Origin: Terfezia claveryi
Taxonomy: Eukaryota; Ascomycota; Pezizomycetes; Pezizales; Pezizaceae
Assembly (NCBI GenBank): GCA_015179025.1
Contig: WHUX01000137.1
Coordinates: forward strand, 62,001-126,000
DNA: 64,000 bases
Direction of reading: 5' to 3'
Within the stretch, counting starts at the first letter, position 1. Every line of letters begins with the position of its first letter. Positions 1 to 10,785 of this stretch are shown here, piece after piece. Position numbers and translations under genes: made by a program. The notes below the pieces were generated by a model. The model worked only from the letters and a program-made list of their open reading frames with translations, ran no database searches and was not told the DNA's origin.

Positions 1-210
1 TAGCTGTTGATGCGTATGTGCTAATTTCCATGGTTTTGCTCCTTTTAGACGCCTCCGTACAGTAGAATAATGAACTCCATATGCTTCCGCTGCCTTTCGC
101 ATTGATTTAAACTGTCCTTGTTGTACTCCGGCGCATGCGTTCTTAATGGCTTTCTCTCGAACGGCCTCCTCTTTAGCCACCTGAAGTCGGCATTGCTTTA
201 GCTTGCCCAT
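1..210 (-). CDS. Fot1/pogo-type transposase, N-terminal 70 residues (runs off the window)
   Basis: The reverse strand is open from an ATG at 210 to the window edge with no stop, so only the first 70 residues are visible. The product starts MGKLKQCRLQVAKEEAV and contains a psq/CENP-B-like helix-turn-helix at about residues 20-58, with the core SMRKAAEAYGVHYSTVRRR. In Fot1/pogo DNA transposases this domain binds the terminal inverted repeats, and the DDE catalytic domain follows it; that part lies outside the window. The visible part has no lesion. A domesticated psq-domain protein is possible but less likely in this setting. Confidence 0.8.
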   Translation of the reverse strand, partial: MGKLKQCRLQVAKEEAVREKAIKNACAGVQQGQFKSMRKAAEAYGVHYSTVRRRLKGAKPWKLAHTHQQL

Positions 211-1645
211 CGTAACAACTAACACTTTATTAGCACCAAACTCGATTATATATGGCCAGAATTCGCATACCGTCAGTTCTATTGCATTCTCTAAGTTGTA
301 TTTGACCAAAGATTGATCGCACCGGTGGGGATTTGGTTGATATTTACCCCGCATGCATGCTTACATTTCCGAGATAGGCATAGCGTGGGGGCTGATGCAC
401 ATCCCGGTGATGATGCACTACCCCGTGATGGATGGTAAGGCACGATTTGCCTTTACCATTTTCATGGTCCCCTCGGAGGTATTAGCAGCGGATGACAAGG
501 GCTCAGCTGATGCTTCACTGCCCCATGGAGCTGTAAGAGCCTGCCCGTTACGGGTGAGTGGTACGCCATTGATGAAGTCAGCCAACCCACGTCGGGATTA
601 CTATCTGCTTATCTGCCGGACTGTGTACTTTGCACCTTGAGCAGGAGGAATACCGAAGCCCCAACTTCACCATGGCCTCCCTCATCAGCTCTCAATTTCG
701 CTATGGGACATACTCACAGCATTACCCGTTTTCCATAACTTATACTGGACCCGACCCAGTTACTGCCAATCTTGTTGCCAACAGTAGAGAACTATGCGGT
801 CACAACTCCGCTATAGTATTTGCCTTTGCTCCTTAAGCCTCCGCAGGTGAACTGCGTACGCATTGCTGCGTTCATTGAGACCGACACCCGCATCCGTCCT
901 GTCGGACCGTTACGCTGCAGTTAACCCGAAACCCCGAGCTCTTGTATGCAATGTCAGGGAACACACGTAATGGAATTCATTACTCTAATGGTGCTCTGAA
1001 CCGTACGTAACGCCTCGCCTCAAGCTGCATTTCTCAGCTCTTCGCGATGCAGAAGGTGGTACATACAAACTCCCACCATCCACCGGCGGTGTCTCGCCAC
1101 CGGTCTCTATAGGTATATTACTGTGAACACTACTGCTCAATGTGAACGATTTGCAGTGGACACTATACCAAAGATCCCCCAGTGACTAACCAATACATCA
1201 CACGTACTGGAGGAAACCCCCTACGGGTAGTGCCAGCCGTGACTGTTTGTACGAGATGTGACCTGTCCGAGCCCAACCGGAATTCAACCGGACTTAACCT
1301 GGCGCACGCACCTGGTGGTGAGTCAACTGCTAGGTAATGGAGATGACTGGGGGTACTTCACTACGACGAGTTGCTGTCTCTGCCCTTGCTCGGCTAACCG
1401 CCCCCAGGTGCATTTCGACCCCGAGGGGCCCCCACCAGGACTCGAAGGGAGGATAAGCGAGTGTAACAGTTGAGACTATCTATGCATGAAGTAGGCCCTG
1501 AGTGGCATTTCTCCCCTTCGCAGGAACCTCTTGGGACCCGGTCGGTTGGTTTTCAGGAACACCAGTAGCCAACTGCATACTCGACGTGTATTGCACACAT
1601 CGCACTCGCGCTTTTCATCTCTGCATAGGACGAGATTTCCCCGTC
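211..1645. other. Stretch without a recognisable gene
   Basis: Only short open frames without family features occur here. At 386-446 there is a motif built on TGATGCACTACCCCGTGATG that recurs as a tandem version near 40.8-40.95 kb and, inverted and partly decayed, near 58.12-58.17 kb. This suggests the segment is the end of a dispersed repeat. The rest looks like old noncoding or decayed sequence. Confidence 0.4.
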
Positions 1646-2018
1646 TTAGCATGCGAGGGGCTTGTACGTGCCTATCTTAGCCGCCCAGAATCCTAATATC
1701 TTGGAGTTCTCAGACTTTGGGTCAAGGATTTCCTCATAGATGATTGGGAAAGGGGTGGTGTTGTCCCTGTCACCCCAGGAAATGTCGATGAGGTCCGTTC
1801 CAGTTGAGAAGAATGCCTCAGAGATGGCTGTCCTTCTTAAGTGGAGGTCGTTGCAGACTTGCCATGATGTATCTTCTTCCAAGTAGCGTCTAATTGTCTT
1901 GTCTCCAGTCCTTACTGCTCTTGATGCCCAGCAACGTCGCATGTCCGCTATCTTGCACTCCAAGGGCTCTATGTTGGCGATGAAACCTAGGGTCGCATGG
2001 CTGCCCCCATGGTAGCTA
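1646..2018 (-). pseudogene. LINE fragment (RT C-terminus to RNase H linker), cut by the foldback element
   Basis: The reverse strand encodes a frame with LGFIANIEPLECKIADM followed by RRYLEEDTSW and SEAFFSTGTDL. It closely matches the LINE remnant at 10.5-10.8 kb (LGFITNIEPLECKLADM). In Tad1-type LINEs this segment lies between the reverse transcriptase and RNase H domains. The frame is broken at 2018/2019 where the foldback element begins. The end near 1646 is not a natural C-terminus, so this is a fragment. Confidence 0.65.
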
Positions 2019-5000
2019 TGTTCTGTCCCATAGAGCGGTGCGTCCCGCCCACGTGTGGGATGTCCCATACACCTGTGGGACGCTATAGCTGGGTGGGACG
2101 ACCCACCCAGCTTTGGCACTAGTGACCGGCCCATCCAGCAGTGGGCCCAGACTAGCCCAGCCCATTCACCTTTTCACCGTCGCATGCATCAGTCGAACGA
2201 AATGCTCTATAAACGTTGCATACAAAATAATTATCACCATCTACATTGCATACAAAACAATGACTGCACCAACAAATAAACAACCCCAAAATATGACTTA
2301 ATTATCACCACACTAGTAAACAAACCAATCGAAATAAATTAAAAAACAGAATGTGACAGGCAAAATATAAATAAAATAAAAAAGAATAGAAAAAAACCCT
2401 GAACGCAGGCTACGTCTCATCGGGATTCACAGTGAATATAGAATATAGGCATACGGATAAGTAGGCTCAAGATAATCTTATTATGAAGGCTTGCTTAATT
2501 AACAGAAGGTAGCTAAACTAGAGGATATATATATACATGGAAGTGCGGCTGGTTCATCCTACTCCTTCCCCTGCCCCTTCCCTCTGCCGCTAAGTTGTGC
2601 TGCCCCCTATGCCGCTAGTTCGTACCTTTTCTCCGCCGCTAGTTCGTGCTGCACCATATGAGCCTGCAATTCGGGGTCTATATTAGCCTAGATATCCATG
2701 TCCACATGAGCCTGGAATTGAGGGCTCCTTAAAGCCTGGATATCTGCGCCCACATGTGCTTGCAATCGGGGGGGGTCTCTATTAGCCTGGATATCCGCGT
2801 CTACATGAGCCGGCAATCAGGAGGTCTATGTTAGCATGTGTATCCGCATCCGCATGTGCCTGCAATTCGGGGTCTATATTAGACTCTTCCCTCCTACGTG
2901 GAGTGAGAGAAAGAAGACTTACATGTTGGCAAGATTGGGTATATTGCAGGCGGCACATCAAGCTGGTGAATGCGTGAATATTGGATATATCGGGGTTGGC
3001 CAGTTCAGGGTAAATGCGATGGATACGCTGCAGGCCGAATATCCAGCTGGAGAAAGGGCGAATATTGGGTATATTGTGGTCGGTACATCAAGCTGTCCCT
3101 TACCTCCCCCGCTGGCTAATGCTGTCCATTGCCTCCCCCGCTAGCTAATGCTGTCCATTGCCTCCCCCGCTGGCTAGTGCTGTCCATTACCTCCCCCGCT
3201 GGCTAATGCTGTCCATTACCTCCCCCGCTGGCTAATGCTGTCCCTTACCTCCCCCGCTGGCTAATGCTGTCCATTGCCTCCCCCGCTGGCTAATGCTGTC
3301 CCTTACCTCCCCCGCTGGCTAATGCTGTCCATTGCCTCCCCCGCTAGCTAATGCTGTCCGTTACCTCCCCCGCTGGCTAATGCTGTCCATTACCTCCCCC
3401 GCTGGCTAATGCTGTCCATTACCTCCCCCGCTAGCTAATGCTGTCCGTTACCTCCCCCGCTGGCTAATGCTGTTCCTTACCTCCCCCGCTGGCTAATGCT
3501 GTCCATTGCCTCCCCCGCTGGCTAATGCTGTTCCTTACCTCCCCCGCTGGCTAATGCTGTCCATTGCCTCCCCCGCTGGCTAGTGCTATCCATTATCTCC
3601 CCCGCTGGCTAATGCTGTCCATTACCTCCCCCGCTGGCTAATGCTGTCCCTTACCTCCCCCGCTGGCTAATGCTGTCCGTTACCTCCCCCGTTGGCTAAT
3701 GCTGTCCATTGCCTCCCCCGCTGGCTAATGCTGTTCCTTACCTCCCCCGCTGGCTAATGCTGTCCATTGCCTCCCCCGCTGGCTAGTGCTGTCCATTACC
3801 TCCCCCGCTGGCTAATGCTGTCCATTACCTCCCCCACTGGCTAATGCTGTCCATTACCTCCCCCGCTGGCTAATGCTGTCCATTACCTCCCCCACTGGCT
3901 AATGCTGTCCCTTACCTCCCCCGCTGGCTAATGCTGTCCATTGCCTCCCCCACTAGCTAATGCTGTCCATTACCTCCCCCGCTAGCTAATGCTGTCCATT
4001 GCCTCCCCCGCTAGCTAATGCTGTCCGTTACCTCCCCCGCTGGCTAATGCTATCCCTTACCTCCCCCACTGGCTAATGCTGTCCATTGCCTCCCCCGCTG
4101 GCTAATGCTGTCCCTTACCTCCCCCACTAGCTAATGCTGTCCCTTACCTCCCCCGCTGGCTAATGCTGTCCATTGCCTCCCCCGCTGGCTAATGCTGTCC
4201 CTTACCTCCCCCGCTGGCTAATGCTGTCCGTTACCTCCCCCGCTGGCTAATGCTGTCCGTTACCTCCCCCGCTGGCTAATGCTGTCCCTTACCTCCCCCG
4301 CTGGCTAATGCTGTCCATTGCCTCCCCCGCTAGCTAATGCTGTCCGTTACCTCCCCGCTGGCTAATGCTGTCCATTACCTCCCCCGCTGGCTAATGCTGT
4401 CCATTACCTCCCCCGCTGGCTAATGCTGTTCCTTACCTCCCCCGCTAGCTAATGCTGTCCATTACCTCCCCCGCTGGCTAATGCTGTCCATTACCTCCCC
4501 CGCTGGCTAATGCTGTCCGTTACCTCCCCGCTGGCTAATGCTGTCCATTGCCTCCCCCACTAGCTAATGCTGTCCCTTACCTCCCCCGCTGGCTAATGCT
4601 TCCGTTACCTCCCCCGCTGGCTAGTGCTGTCCATTACCTCCCCCGCTGGCTAATGCTGTCCATTACCTCCCCCACTGGCTAATGCTGTCCGTTACCTCCC
4701 CCGCTGGCTAATGCTGTCCATTGCCTCCCCCACTAGCTAATGCTGTCCATTGCCTCCCCCGCTAGCTAATGCTGTCCGTTACCTCCCCCGCTGGCTAATG
4801 CTATCCCTTACCTCCCCCACTGGCTAATGCTGTCCATTGCCTCCCCCGCTGGCTAATGCTGTCCCTTACCTCCCCCGCTGCTAATGCTGTCCCTTACCTC
4901 CCCCGCTGGCTAATGCTGTCCATTGCCTCCCCCGCTGGCTAATGCTGTCCCTTACCTCCCCGCTGGCTAATGCTGTCCATTGCCTCCCCCGCTGGCTAAT

Positions 5001-5629
5001 GCTGTCCTAATACTGGATATATCGCAGGCCTGATATCCAGCTGGAGAAGGGGCGAATATGGGGTATATTGCAGGCCGAATATCTAGCTAGAGAATGGGTG
5101 AATATGGGGTATATTGCCGGCGGTACATCAAGCTGGAAGGTGTGAATATTGGATATATCGGACGTGGCGAGTTCAGGGTAAACCCAGTGCTCATGCCGCA
5201 GGCCGAATATCCAGCTAGAGAAGGGGCGAATATTTGGTATATTGTAGGCGGAATATCCAGCTAGAGAAGGGGTGAATATTGGGTATATTGCAGGCTGAGT
5301 AGGGAAGGCATGAATATTACAGGTTGTTTATCCAGCTTGAGTCGGCACGAATATTGAGTATACTGCAGGTTGTTTATCCAGCCGGAGAAGGTACGAATAT
5401 GGAGTATATTGCAGGCTGAATAAGGAGCTCAGGCAACCCATGAGTCCGCTGCCTAGATCACACCCCTTTACTTGTCATTATCTCCTGGCATGTCGGCAGT
5501 AGCTACCCAAAACAGCTGCTAGCGTGTGTGTGATGCAGGTTGATCTTGCAGAAGACACAACTGTTGGTCCCATTTATTCCCAATACAGTAACGTGTAATA
5601 CGGGACCTTCCGTTCGGTAGGGTTGTTAT
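2019..5629 (+). repeat. Left arm of the foldback element
   Basis: From outside in, the arm holds about 640 bp of unique terminal sequence, five copies of a 48-bp repeat (2660-2885), two units of a ~50-bp repeat containing GAATATCCAGCTGGAG (about 2940-3092), about 66 copies of a 29-bp repeat (3093-5007), seven to eight degenerate ~45-50-bp repeats (5010-5420) and about 200 bp of unique inner sequence. The subterminal region has a hairpin at 2088-2111 with arms GCTGGGTGGG and CCCACCCAGC. Outside the arrays it matches the right arm with only scattered substitutions. Confidence 0.85.
3093..5007 (+). repeat. 29-bp minisatellite, about 66 copies
   Basis: The unit contains CTCCCCCGCTGGCTAATGCT followed by GTCC and a variable ATTA, ATTG, CTTA or GTTA tail. 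Units vary at a few fixed positions (GGCT or AGCT; CGCT or CACT), and some runs of variant units recur, which points to block duplication. A few units carry 1-bp deletions. Open frames through the array are by-products of its composition. Confidence 0.9.
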
Positions 5630-5942
5630 TCCAACTGGCTCTTCGTTGACTTAACTCACTGAGCAGTTACTATTATCCTTCCAAATAATAATACTTATGA
5701 GAAGAATCTCACTATACCTAGGTAACATACTTACTACCAAATATATATGAATATGTATATATTGAAGCCTGCAATATATATATATTTCCTATTATATATG
5801 ATAGCTAGAAAGGGATATAGGTATATAACCATAGATATGTAGCAATGGTATGTATTTTGATATGAGCAAGATATATATAACCGGCTGCACAAAATAGGTA
5901 TGAATCTGGCAATTGCCTCTTTAAGAATTGCAGATTTTAATT
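5630..5942. other. AT-rich loop between the foldback arms
   Basis: This spacer is rich in TATATA runs and holds no supported coding sequence. It contains no transposase motif. The inner ends of the arms differ by a small indel here, so the arm/loop boundary is uncertain by about 20 bp. Confidence 0.7.
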
Positions 5943-8188
5943 TGAATAACAACGGAAAGTCCCGTATTACACGTTACAATATTGGGAATAAATGGGACCA
6001 ATAGTTGTGCCTTCTGCAAAATCAACCTGCATCACGCACACGCTAGCAGCTGTTTTGGGTAGCTACTGCCGACATGCCAGGAGATAATGACAAGTAAAGG
6101 GGTGTGATCTAGGCAGTGGACTCATGGGTTGCCTGAGCTCCTTATTCAGCCTGCAATATACTCCATATTCGTACCTTCCCCGGCTGGATAAACAACCTGC
6201 AGTATACTCAATATTCGTGCCGACTCAAGCTGGATAAACAACCGGTAATATTCATGCCTTCCCTACTCAGCCTGCAATATACCCAATATTCACCCCTTCT
6301 CTAGCTGGATATTCCGCCTACAATATACCAAATATTCGCCCCTTCTCTAGCTAGATATTCGGCCTGCGGCATGAGCACTGGGTTTACCCTGAACTTGCCA
6401 CGTCCGATATATCCAATATTCACACCTTCCAGCTTGATGTACCGCCGGCAATATACCCCATATTCACCCATTCTCTAGCTAGATATTCGGCCTGCAATAT
6501 ACCCCATATTCGCCCCTTCTCCAGCTGGATATCAGGCCTGCGATATATCCAGTATTAGGACAGCATTAGCCAGCGGGGGAGGCAATGGACAGCATTAGCC
6601 AGCGGGGGAGGTAAGGGACAGCATTAGCCAGCGGGGGAGGCAATGGACAGCATTAGCCAGCGGGGGAGGTAAGGGACAGCATTAGCCAGCGGGGGAGGTA
6701 AGGGACAGCATTAGCCAGCGGGGGAGGTAACGGATAGCATTAGCCAGCGGGGGAGGTAAGGGACAGCATTAGCCAGCGGGGGAGGCAATGGACAGCATTA
6801 GCCAGCGGGGGAGGTAAGGGACAGCATTAGCCAGCGGGGGAGGTAAGGGACAGCATTAGCCAGCGGGGGAGGTAACGGATAGCATTAGCCAGCGGGGGAG
6901 GTAAGGGACAGCATTAGCTAGTGGGGGAGGCAATGGACAGCATTAGCCAGCGGGGGAGGTAACGGACAGCATTAGCCAGCGGGGGAGGTAATGGACAGCA
7001 TTAGCCAGCGGGGGAGGTAATGGACAGCATTAGCTAGCGGGGGAGGTAAGGAACAGCATTAGCCAGCGGGGGAGGTAAGGAACAGCATTAGCCAGCGGGG
7101 GAGGTAAGGGACAGCTTGATGTACCGACCACAATATACCCAATATTCGCCCTTTCTCCAGCTGGATATTCGGCCTGCAGCATAACCATCGCATTTACCCT
7201 GAACTGGCCAACCCCGATATATCCAATATTCACGCATTCACCAGCTTGATGTGCCGCCTGCAATATACCCAATCTCGCCAATATGTAAGTCTTCTTTCTC
7301 TCACTCCACGTAGGAGGGAAGAGTCTAATATAGACCCCGAATTGCAGGCACATGCGGATGCGGATACACATGCTAACATAGACCTCCTGATTGCCGGCTC
7401 ATGTAGACGCGGATATCCAGGCTAATAGAGACCCCCCCCGATTGCAAGCACATGTGGGCGCAGATATCCAGGCTTTAAGGAGCCCTCAATTCCAGGCTCA
7501 TGTGGACATGGATATCTAGGCTAATATAGACCCCGAATTGCAGGCTCATATGGTGCAGCACGAACTAGCGGCGGAGAAAAGGTACGAACTAGCGGCATAG
7601 GGGGCAGCACAACTTAGCGGCAGAGGGAAGGGGCAGGGGAAGGAGTAGGATGAACCAGCCGCACTTCCATGTATATATATATCCTCTAGTTTAGCTACCT
7701 TCTGTTAATTAAGCAAGCCTTCATAATAAGATTATCTTGAGCCTACTTATCCGTATGCCTATATTCTATATTCACTGTGAATCCCGATGAGACGTAGCCT
7801 GCGTTCAGGGTTTTTTTCTATTCTTTTTTATTTTATTTATATTTTGCCTGTCACATTCTGTTTTTTAATTTATTTCGATTGGTTTGTTTACTAGTGTGGT
7901 GATAATTAAGTCATATTTTGGGGTTGTTTATTTGTTGGTGCAGTCATTGTTTTGTATGCAATATGGATGGTGATAATTATTTTGTATGCAACGTTTATAG
8001 AGCATTTCGTTCGACTGATGCATGCGACGGTGAAAAGGTGAATGGGCTGGGCTAGTCTGGGCCCACTGCTGGATGGGCCGGTCACTAGTGCCAAAGCTGG
8101 GTGGGTCGTCCCACCCAGCTATAGCGTCCCACAGGTGTATGGGACGTCCCACACGTGGGCGGGACGCACCGCTCTATGGGACAGAACA
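5943..8188 (-). repeat. Right arm of the foldback element
   Basis: This is the inverted counterpart of the left arm: inner unique sequence, the ~45-50-bp repeats (about 6120-6545), a shortened minisatellite, the ~50-bp units, the 48-bp repeats (about 7322-7548), and the terminal region with the same subterminal palindromes. Only the minisatellite copy number differs grossly from the left arm. Confidence 0.85.
6553..7111 (-). repeat. 29-bp minisatellite in the right arm, about 19 copies
   Basis: These are reverse-complement units of the 3093-5007 array. The unit reads CAGCATTAGCCAGCGGGGGA plus a short variable tail. The same variant classes occur as in the left arm but in a shorter and more uniform order. 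Confidence 0.9.
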
Positions 8189-8192
8189 GCTA

Positions 8193-8262
8193 CCGGTGAA
8201 TTTTGCCGGTTATCGTGCCCAGGCCTCCTAGTCGCTGGAGCTCCAGCCTAAAGGGGGGATAG
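8193..8262 (+). pseudogene. C-terminal tip of a Gypsy polyprotein plus polypurine tract
   Basis: The forward strand reads PRPPSRWSSSLKGG and a stop, followed by a purine-rich AAAGGGGGGATAG directly before an LTR that starts TGTCACAACC. A serine/glycine-rich tail, polypurine tract and LTR in this order is the usual 3' end of a Ty3/Gypsy element. The rest of the element is missing to the left, where the LINE/foldback junction lies. Confidence 0.5.
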
Positions 8263-8779
8263 TGTCACAACCGTGTTCTTAGTCTTGATTTGACACTCGA
8301 ACAGGCCTGTTCGGGTGTCGTGCTGTTTTGACACTCGAACAGGCTTGTTCGGGTGTCGTCGATGGGTGATTGTTATCTTAGCTTCCGAGATAGGAATCTC
8401 GGGAAGCTTATTCCTTCCACGGCCTTGGCCTGGAATCATGTATATATATCTTCGTCCCTCCGCCCTCTCGTTGGATACCCATCCAACGTCTTGTATATCC
8501 AATACAGGGCCTTGCTTCTCTCCACGTTGGTGCATCTCCCTTGTGCACCTCCTTGTCTCGCCTCGACTCTGCAGCCCTGCTGCCCACCTTGACACACGCG
8601 GCAAACTGCCTCCGCGTGTCTCGTGTCCCTTGCCCTCTGTCCCTCTTGCCTCTTGCCCTTGCCTCCCGTCACAGCCTCCCCCTGGCCACACACGTAGCGT
8701 TCCTACGTGTGTGTCATCCTAGCCTTGCCCTTGCCCCGGCGTACCCCTTGGTCGCCTTGCCCCCAGAGCCGTCGTTACA
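8263..8779 (+). mobile_element. Gypsy-type LTR A, 517 bp
   Basis: It starts TGTCACAACC directly after a polypurine tract and ends GTCGTTACA, giving the usual TG...CA ends. About 29 bp inside it carries two copies of an imperfect palindrome. No partner LTR is present in the window, so it is a solo or truncated element. The several short open frames in it are spurious. Confidence 0.65.
8292..8357 (+). promoter_or_regulatory. Tandem palindromic motif in LTR A
   Basis: Two 28-bp imperfect palindromes, GACACTCGAACA...TGTTCGGGTGTC, lie 38 bp apart (8292-8319 and 8330-8357). The same motif occurs three times at exact 40-bp spacing in both LTRs of the Gypsy element at 31-37 kb and at nearly the same distance from the LTR start. 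Such symmetry fits a binding site for a dimeric DNA-binding protein, but no binding protein is known from this sequence. Confidence 0.5.
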
Positions 8780-8785
8780 TATATG

Positions 8786-9170
8786 ATGATATCATAAACG
8801 TATAGGATCATACAAGATATTGAAAGTCATATCCCCGTACGCCTATGAACTTGACTTTCCACCTACAATTCAATATCATTGGGTTCAGCATGTCTCACTC
8901 CTGGACCCCGCAGATAATAATCCTCTACCTGGGCAAAAGAATTCTCTACCTCCACCCATCATAATTGACAATGAAAAAGAATAGCATATGGAAGAAATTC
9001 TAGATTCACGGATATAACAGAAAAAACTCCAATACTTGATCAAATGGGTAGGTTACGATAACCCAGACTGGGAACCAGCTATCAATGTCAATAAATTAAA
9101 AGCCATCGATCAATTTCATGCTTGGTACCCCAATAAGCTAGAACCCCTACCTGAAGATACTACTAGTTAA
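8786..9170 (+). pseudogene. Gypsy pol C-terminus with chromodomain (fragment B)
   Basis: The frame starting HKRIGSYKILKVISPYAYEL is a close relative of the pol C-terminus encoded at about 31.56-32.0 kb. It continues through VQHVSLLDPADN to a chromodomain segment with LIKWVGYDNPDWEPA. Chromodomains in Gypsy integrases are thought to steer integration toward marked chromatin. The frame has at least two internal stops (one after DNEKE, one in the DSRI segment). Everything upstream of the integrase tail is gone, replaced by LTR A. Confidence 0.8.
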
Positions 9171-9205
9171 AAACTCAGAGGACTTCGGCCTTAAGGAGAG
9201 GATAC

Positions 9206-9668
9206 TGTCATGGGCTATATCACGGAACTTTGTCATGGACTTTGTCATGGACTTTGTCATGGATTCTGTCACGGATTTTCACCTGCGATCACAAGCAATG
9301 GTTATTGCACTTTGGGAGTCAGACAGGGTTTAGTCTGAGTCTCAGATTGACAAGATGTTGAGTATCACACGCGTAATCTTCCTTATGTGTGTGATGATAT
9401 CATAGAGCGAACAGCTGTATACTTATATATAAGGCCATAGTTGTATTCTTTGTTCTTGCTCTTCATGCAACATCTTGTATATCGAGTCTTTCATACAAGT
9501 TGCCTTTTGTCCATAGTCTACGTCTATACTATTGTCTACCAAACCCACAACAATACATATTGTCACTTGAAACTATACCATACTAGTGTGGTATAGTTTG
9601 GCCGTTGCGTGCACTCCTTAGAGTCACGTATATAGCCAATTGTCTACGCTATAGCCTACGCCGTCACA
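9206..9668 (+). mobile_element. Gypsy-type LTR B, 463 bp
   Basis: It begins TGTCATGGGC right after the purine-rich AAGGAGAGGATAC and ends GCCGTCACA. It is the 3' LTR of the element whose pol tail is at 8786-9170. Its first 70 bp contain four short tandem copies of a TTTGTCATGGAC-like unit. Its length is close to that of the 459-bp LTR of the Gypsy element at 31-37 kb, though the sequence is largely different. No 5' LTR is present. Confidence 0.75.
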
Positions 9669-9716
9669 CCCGTGCAATATGGTAAGGTATGCTTGCCACC
9701 ATGCTGTACTCCTAGA

Positions 9717-9831
9717 ATCTGCGTTAAAAGCAACCCTTCCTGGGACGAGCATATTAAGTGCCAGATGGATAAAGCAGGCAATCTCCTTCCAGTCCTAACA
9801 AGATTCGGGAACTCCAACGGCGGAATAAGCT
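9717..9831 (+). pseudogene. LINE reverse transcriptase C-terminal scrap
   Basis: A forward frame gives SWDEHIKCQMDKAGNLLPVL and then TRFGNSNGGIS before a stop. This matches the segment after the RT catalytic core in Tad1-type LINEs (the 20-kb LINE has LGGLGNSN and MSANSWRAAYT at the corresponding place). The preceding RT domain is missing. It belongs to the same family as the piece starting at 10386 but overlaps it in content, so the two may be separate copies. Confidence 0.55.
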
Positions 9832-10385
9832 AGAAGCTGTTTTCTCAACATGCCGGCCAGAGACCACTTGGTCCGACTTGACGGACTAGGCAGCCCGTAT
9901 GAGTATTCAGGTAGCCCAGTCCATAACATTGCCCACTGGGGCCAGTCCAGTATTACAATGTAGGTACATTATAATACAGAAACACAATCAGTAAGACATC
10001 ATAACTATCTCACATTCATCAAATCCCTATGTAATCTACGATATCATATAGCCAAGTATTCCATTCACATACCGATGTTCTGTCCTGCCCGGGAATCGGC
10101 TGATTCGCGAAAGGGGCTAGTACAGAGTATATGTATGACCTATATATACAGAACTTTTTTTGCCTCTCCTGGTATATGTATATTTGGAGATAATTGTGAG
10201 CTGCCAGTAATGTGACAGAAGGGAGTAAATGTAGAATGAGAAAAACAAGGCTTCCGTATTGGCGAGTTCAGCGTAAACGCGGGTGGGGTGGATTTGAACG
10301 GTGATCCTGATTTAACTGGCAGGTATTACGTGTGGCGAGCCTACTGCAATATCCAAGGCAGCCAAGGTTCTCAAAGTAGTTACAG
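9832..10385. other. No gene seen
   Basis: This is an interval between two LINE scraps. Near 10258 there is a short match (GGCGAGTTCAGCGTAAACGC) to the repeats inside the foldback arms, where GGCGAGTTCAGGGTAAACCC occurs near 5166. Nothing else is recognised. Confidence 0.4.
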
Positions 10386-10785
10386 ATCTAGGCAATAGCA
10401 ATAGCAGCATGAGTCCAAGGGCTCTAAGAACACTCTATACATCATGCATCTGTAATATCTTCCTCTGGGGAGGAGGGCTACTTAACGATGACGCTTATTA
10501 CCTCCTGGAACCCATGAAACGTCTGGAATACAAGGCCCTTAGGAAGATTACTGGTAGCTACCACAGTGGCAGCTATGTGGCCCTGGGTTTTATCACCAAT
10601 ATAGAACCCCTAGAGTGCAAGCTAGCAGACATGTGACGTTGCTGGGCAGCAAGAGCTATTAGGATGGGAGACAAGGCAATCAGACATTACTTGGAAGGGG
10701 ACCCATTATGGCAACTCTGCAATAATCCCTATCTAACAAGAAGAGCCATCTCCGAGGCATTCTTCTCAACCGGAGCTGATCTCGA
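10386..10785 (+). pseudogene. LINE RT C-terminus, forward piece of an inverted copy
   Basis: The frame reads MSPRALRTLYTS, then LEYKALRKITGSYHSG, LGFITNIEPLECKLADM, a stop (TGA near 10636), and RAISEAFFSTGADL. It matches the 1646-2018 fragment. At about 10785 the match ends and the following part of the same LINE continues on the opposite strand. Family role: the segment links RT to RNase H in the LINE ORF2 protein. Confidence 0.7.

Larger units (their letters stand above)
2019..8188. mobile_element. Foldback (long inverted repeat) element, 6.2 kb, no transposase
   Basis: The element starts TGTTCTGTCCCATAGAGCGG and ends with the exact reverse complement. It is flanked on both sides by GCTA (2015-2018 and 8189-8192). 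Joining the flanks gives ACCGGTAGCTACCA, which matches 13 of 14 bases of the uninterrupted LINE site near 10.55 kb, so a 4-bp target duplication is well supported. The two arms are about 3.61 and 2.25 kb and enclose a ~313-bp loop; their length difference (about 1364 bp) is 47 units of the 29-bp minisatellite. No open frame in arms or loop looks like a real protein, so it must be non-autonomous. Its architecture resembles Drosophila Foldback or Galileo elements, but no sequence family can be assigned. Confidence 0.85.

Noticed and set aside
3093..5007. CRISPR-like array of 29-bp units
   Set aside because: Units are directly adjacent without spacers, the flanks are eukaryotic transposon sequence, and the same array is present inverted in the other arm. 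It is a minisatellite.
5734..5952. 72-codon reverse frame in the foldback loop as a transposase
   Set aside because: It is a tyrosine/isoleucine-rich translation of TATATA runs without any catalytic motif.
2019..8188. Assembly artefact (false inverted duplication)
   Set aside because: The arms differ by substitutions and by 47 repeat units, there is a unique loop, and a target duplication matches a known empty site. An artefact would give identical arms without a duplication. Long-read confirmation is still desirable.
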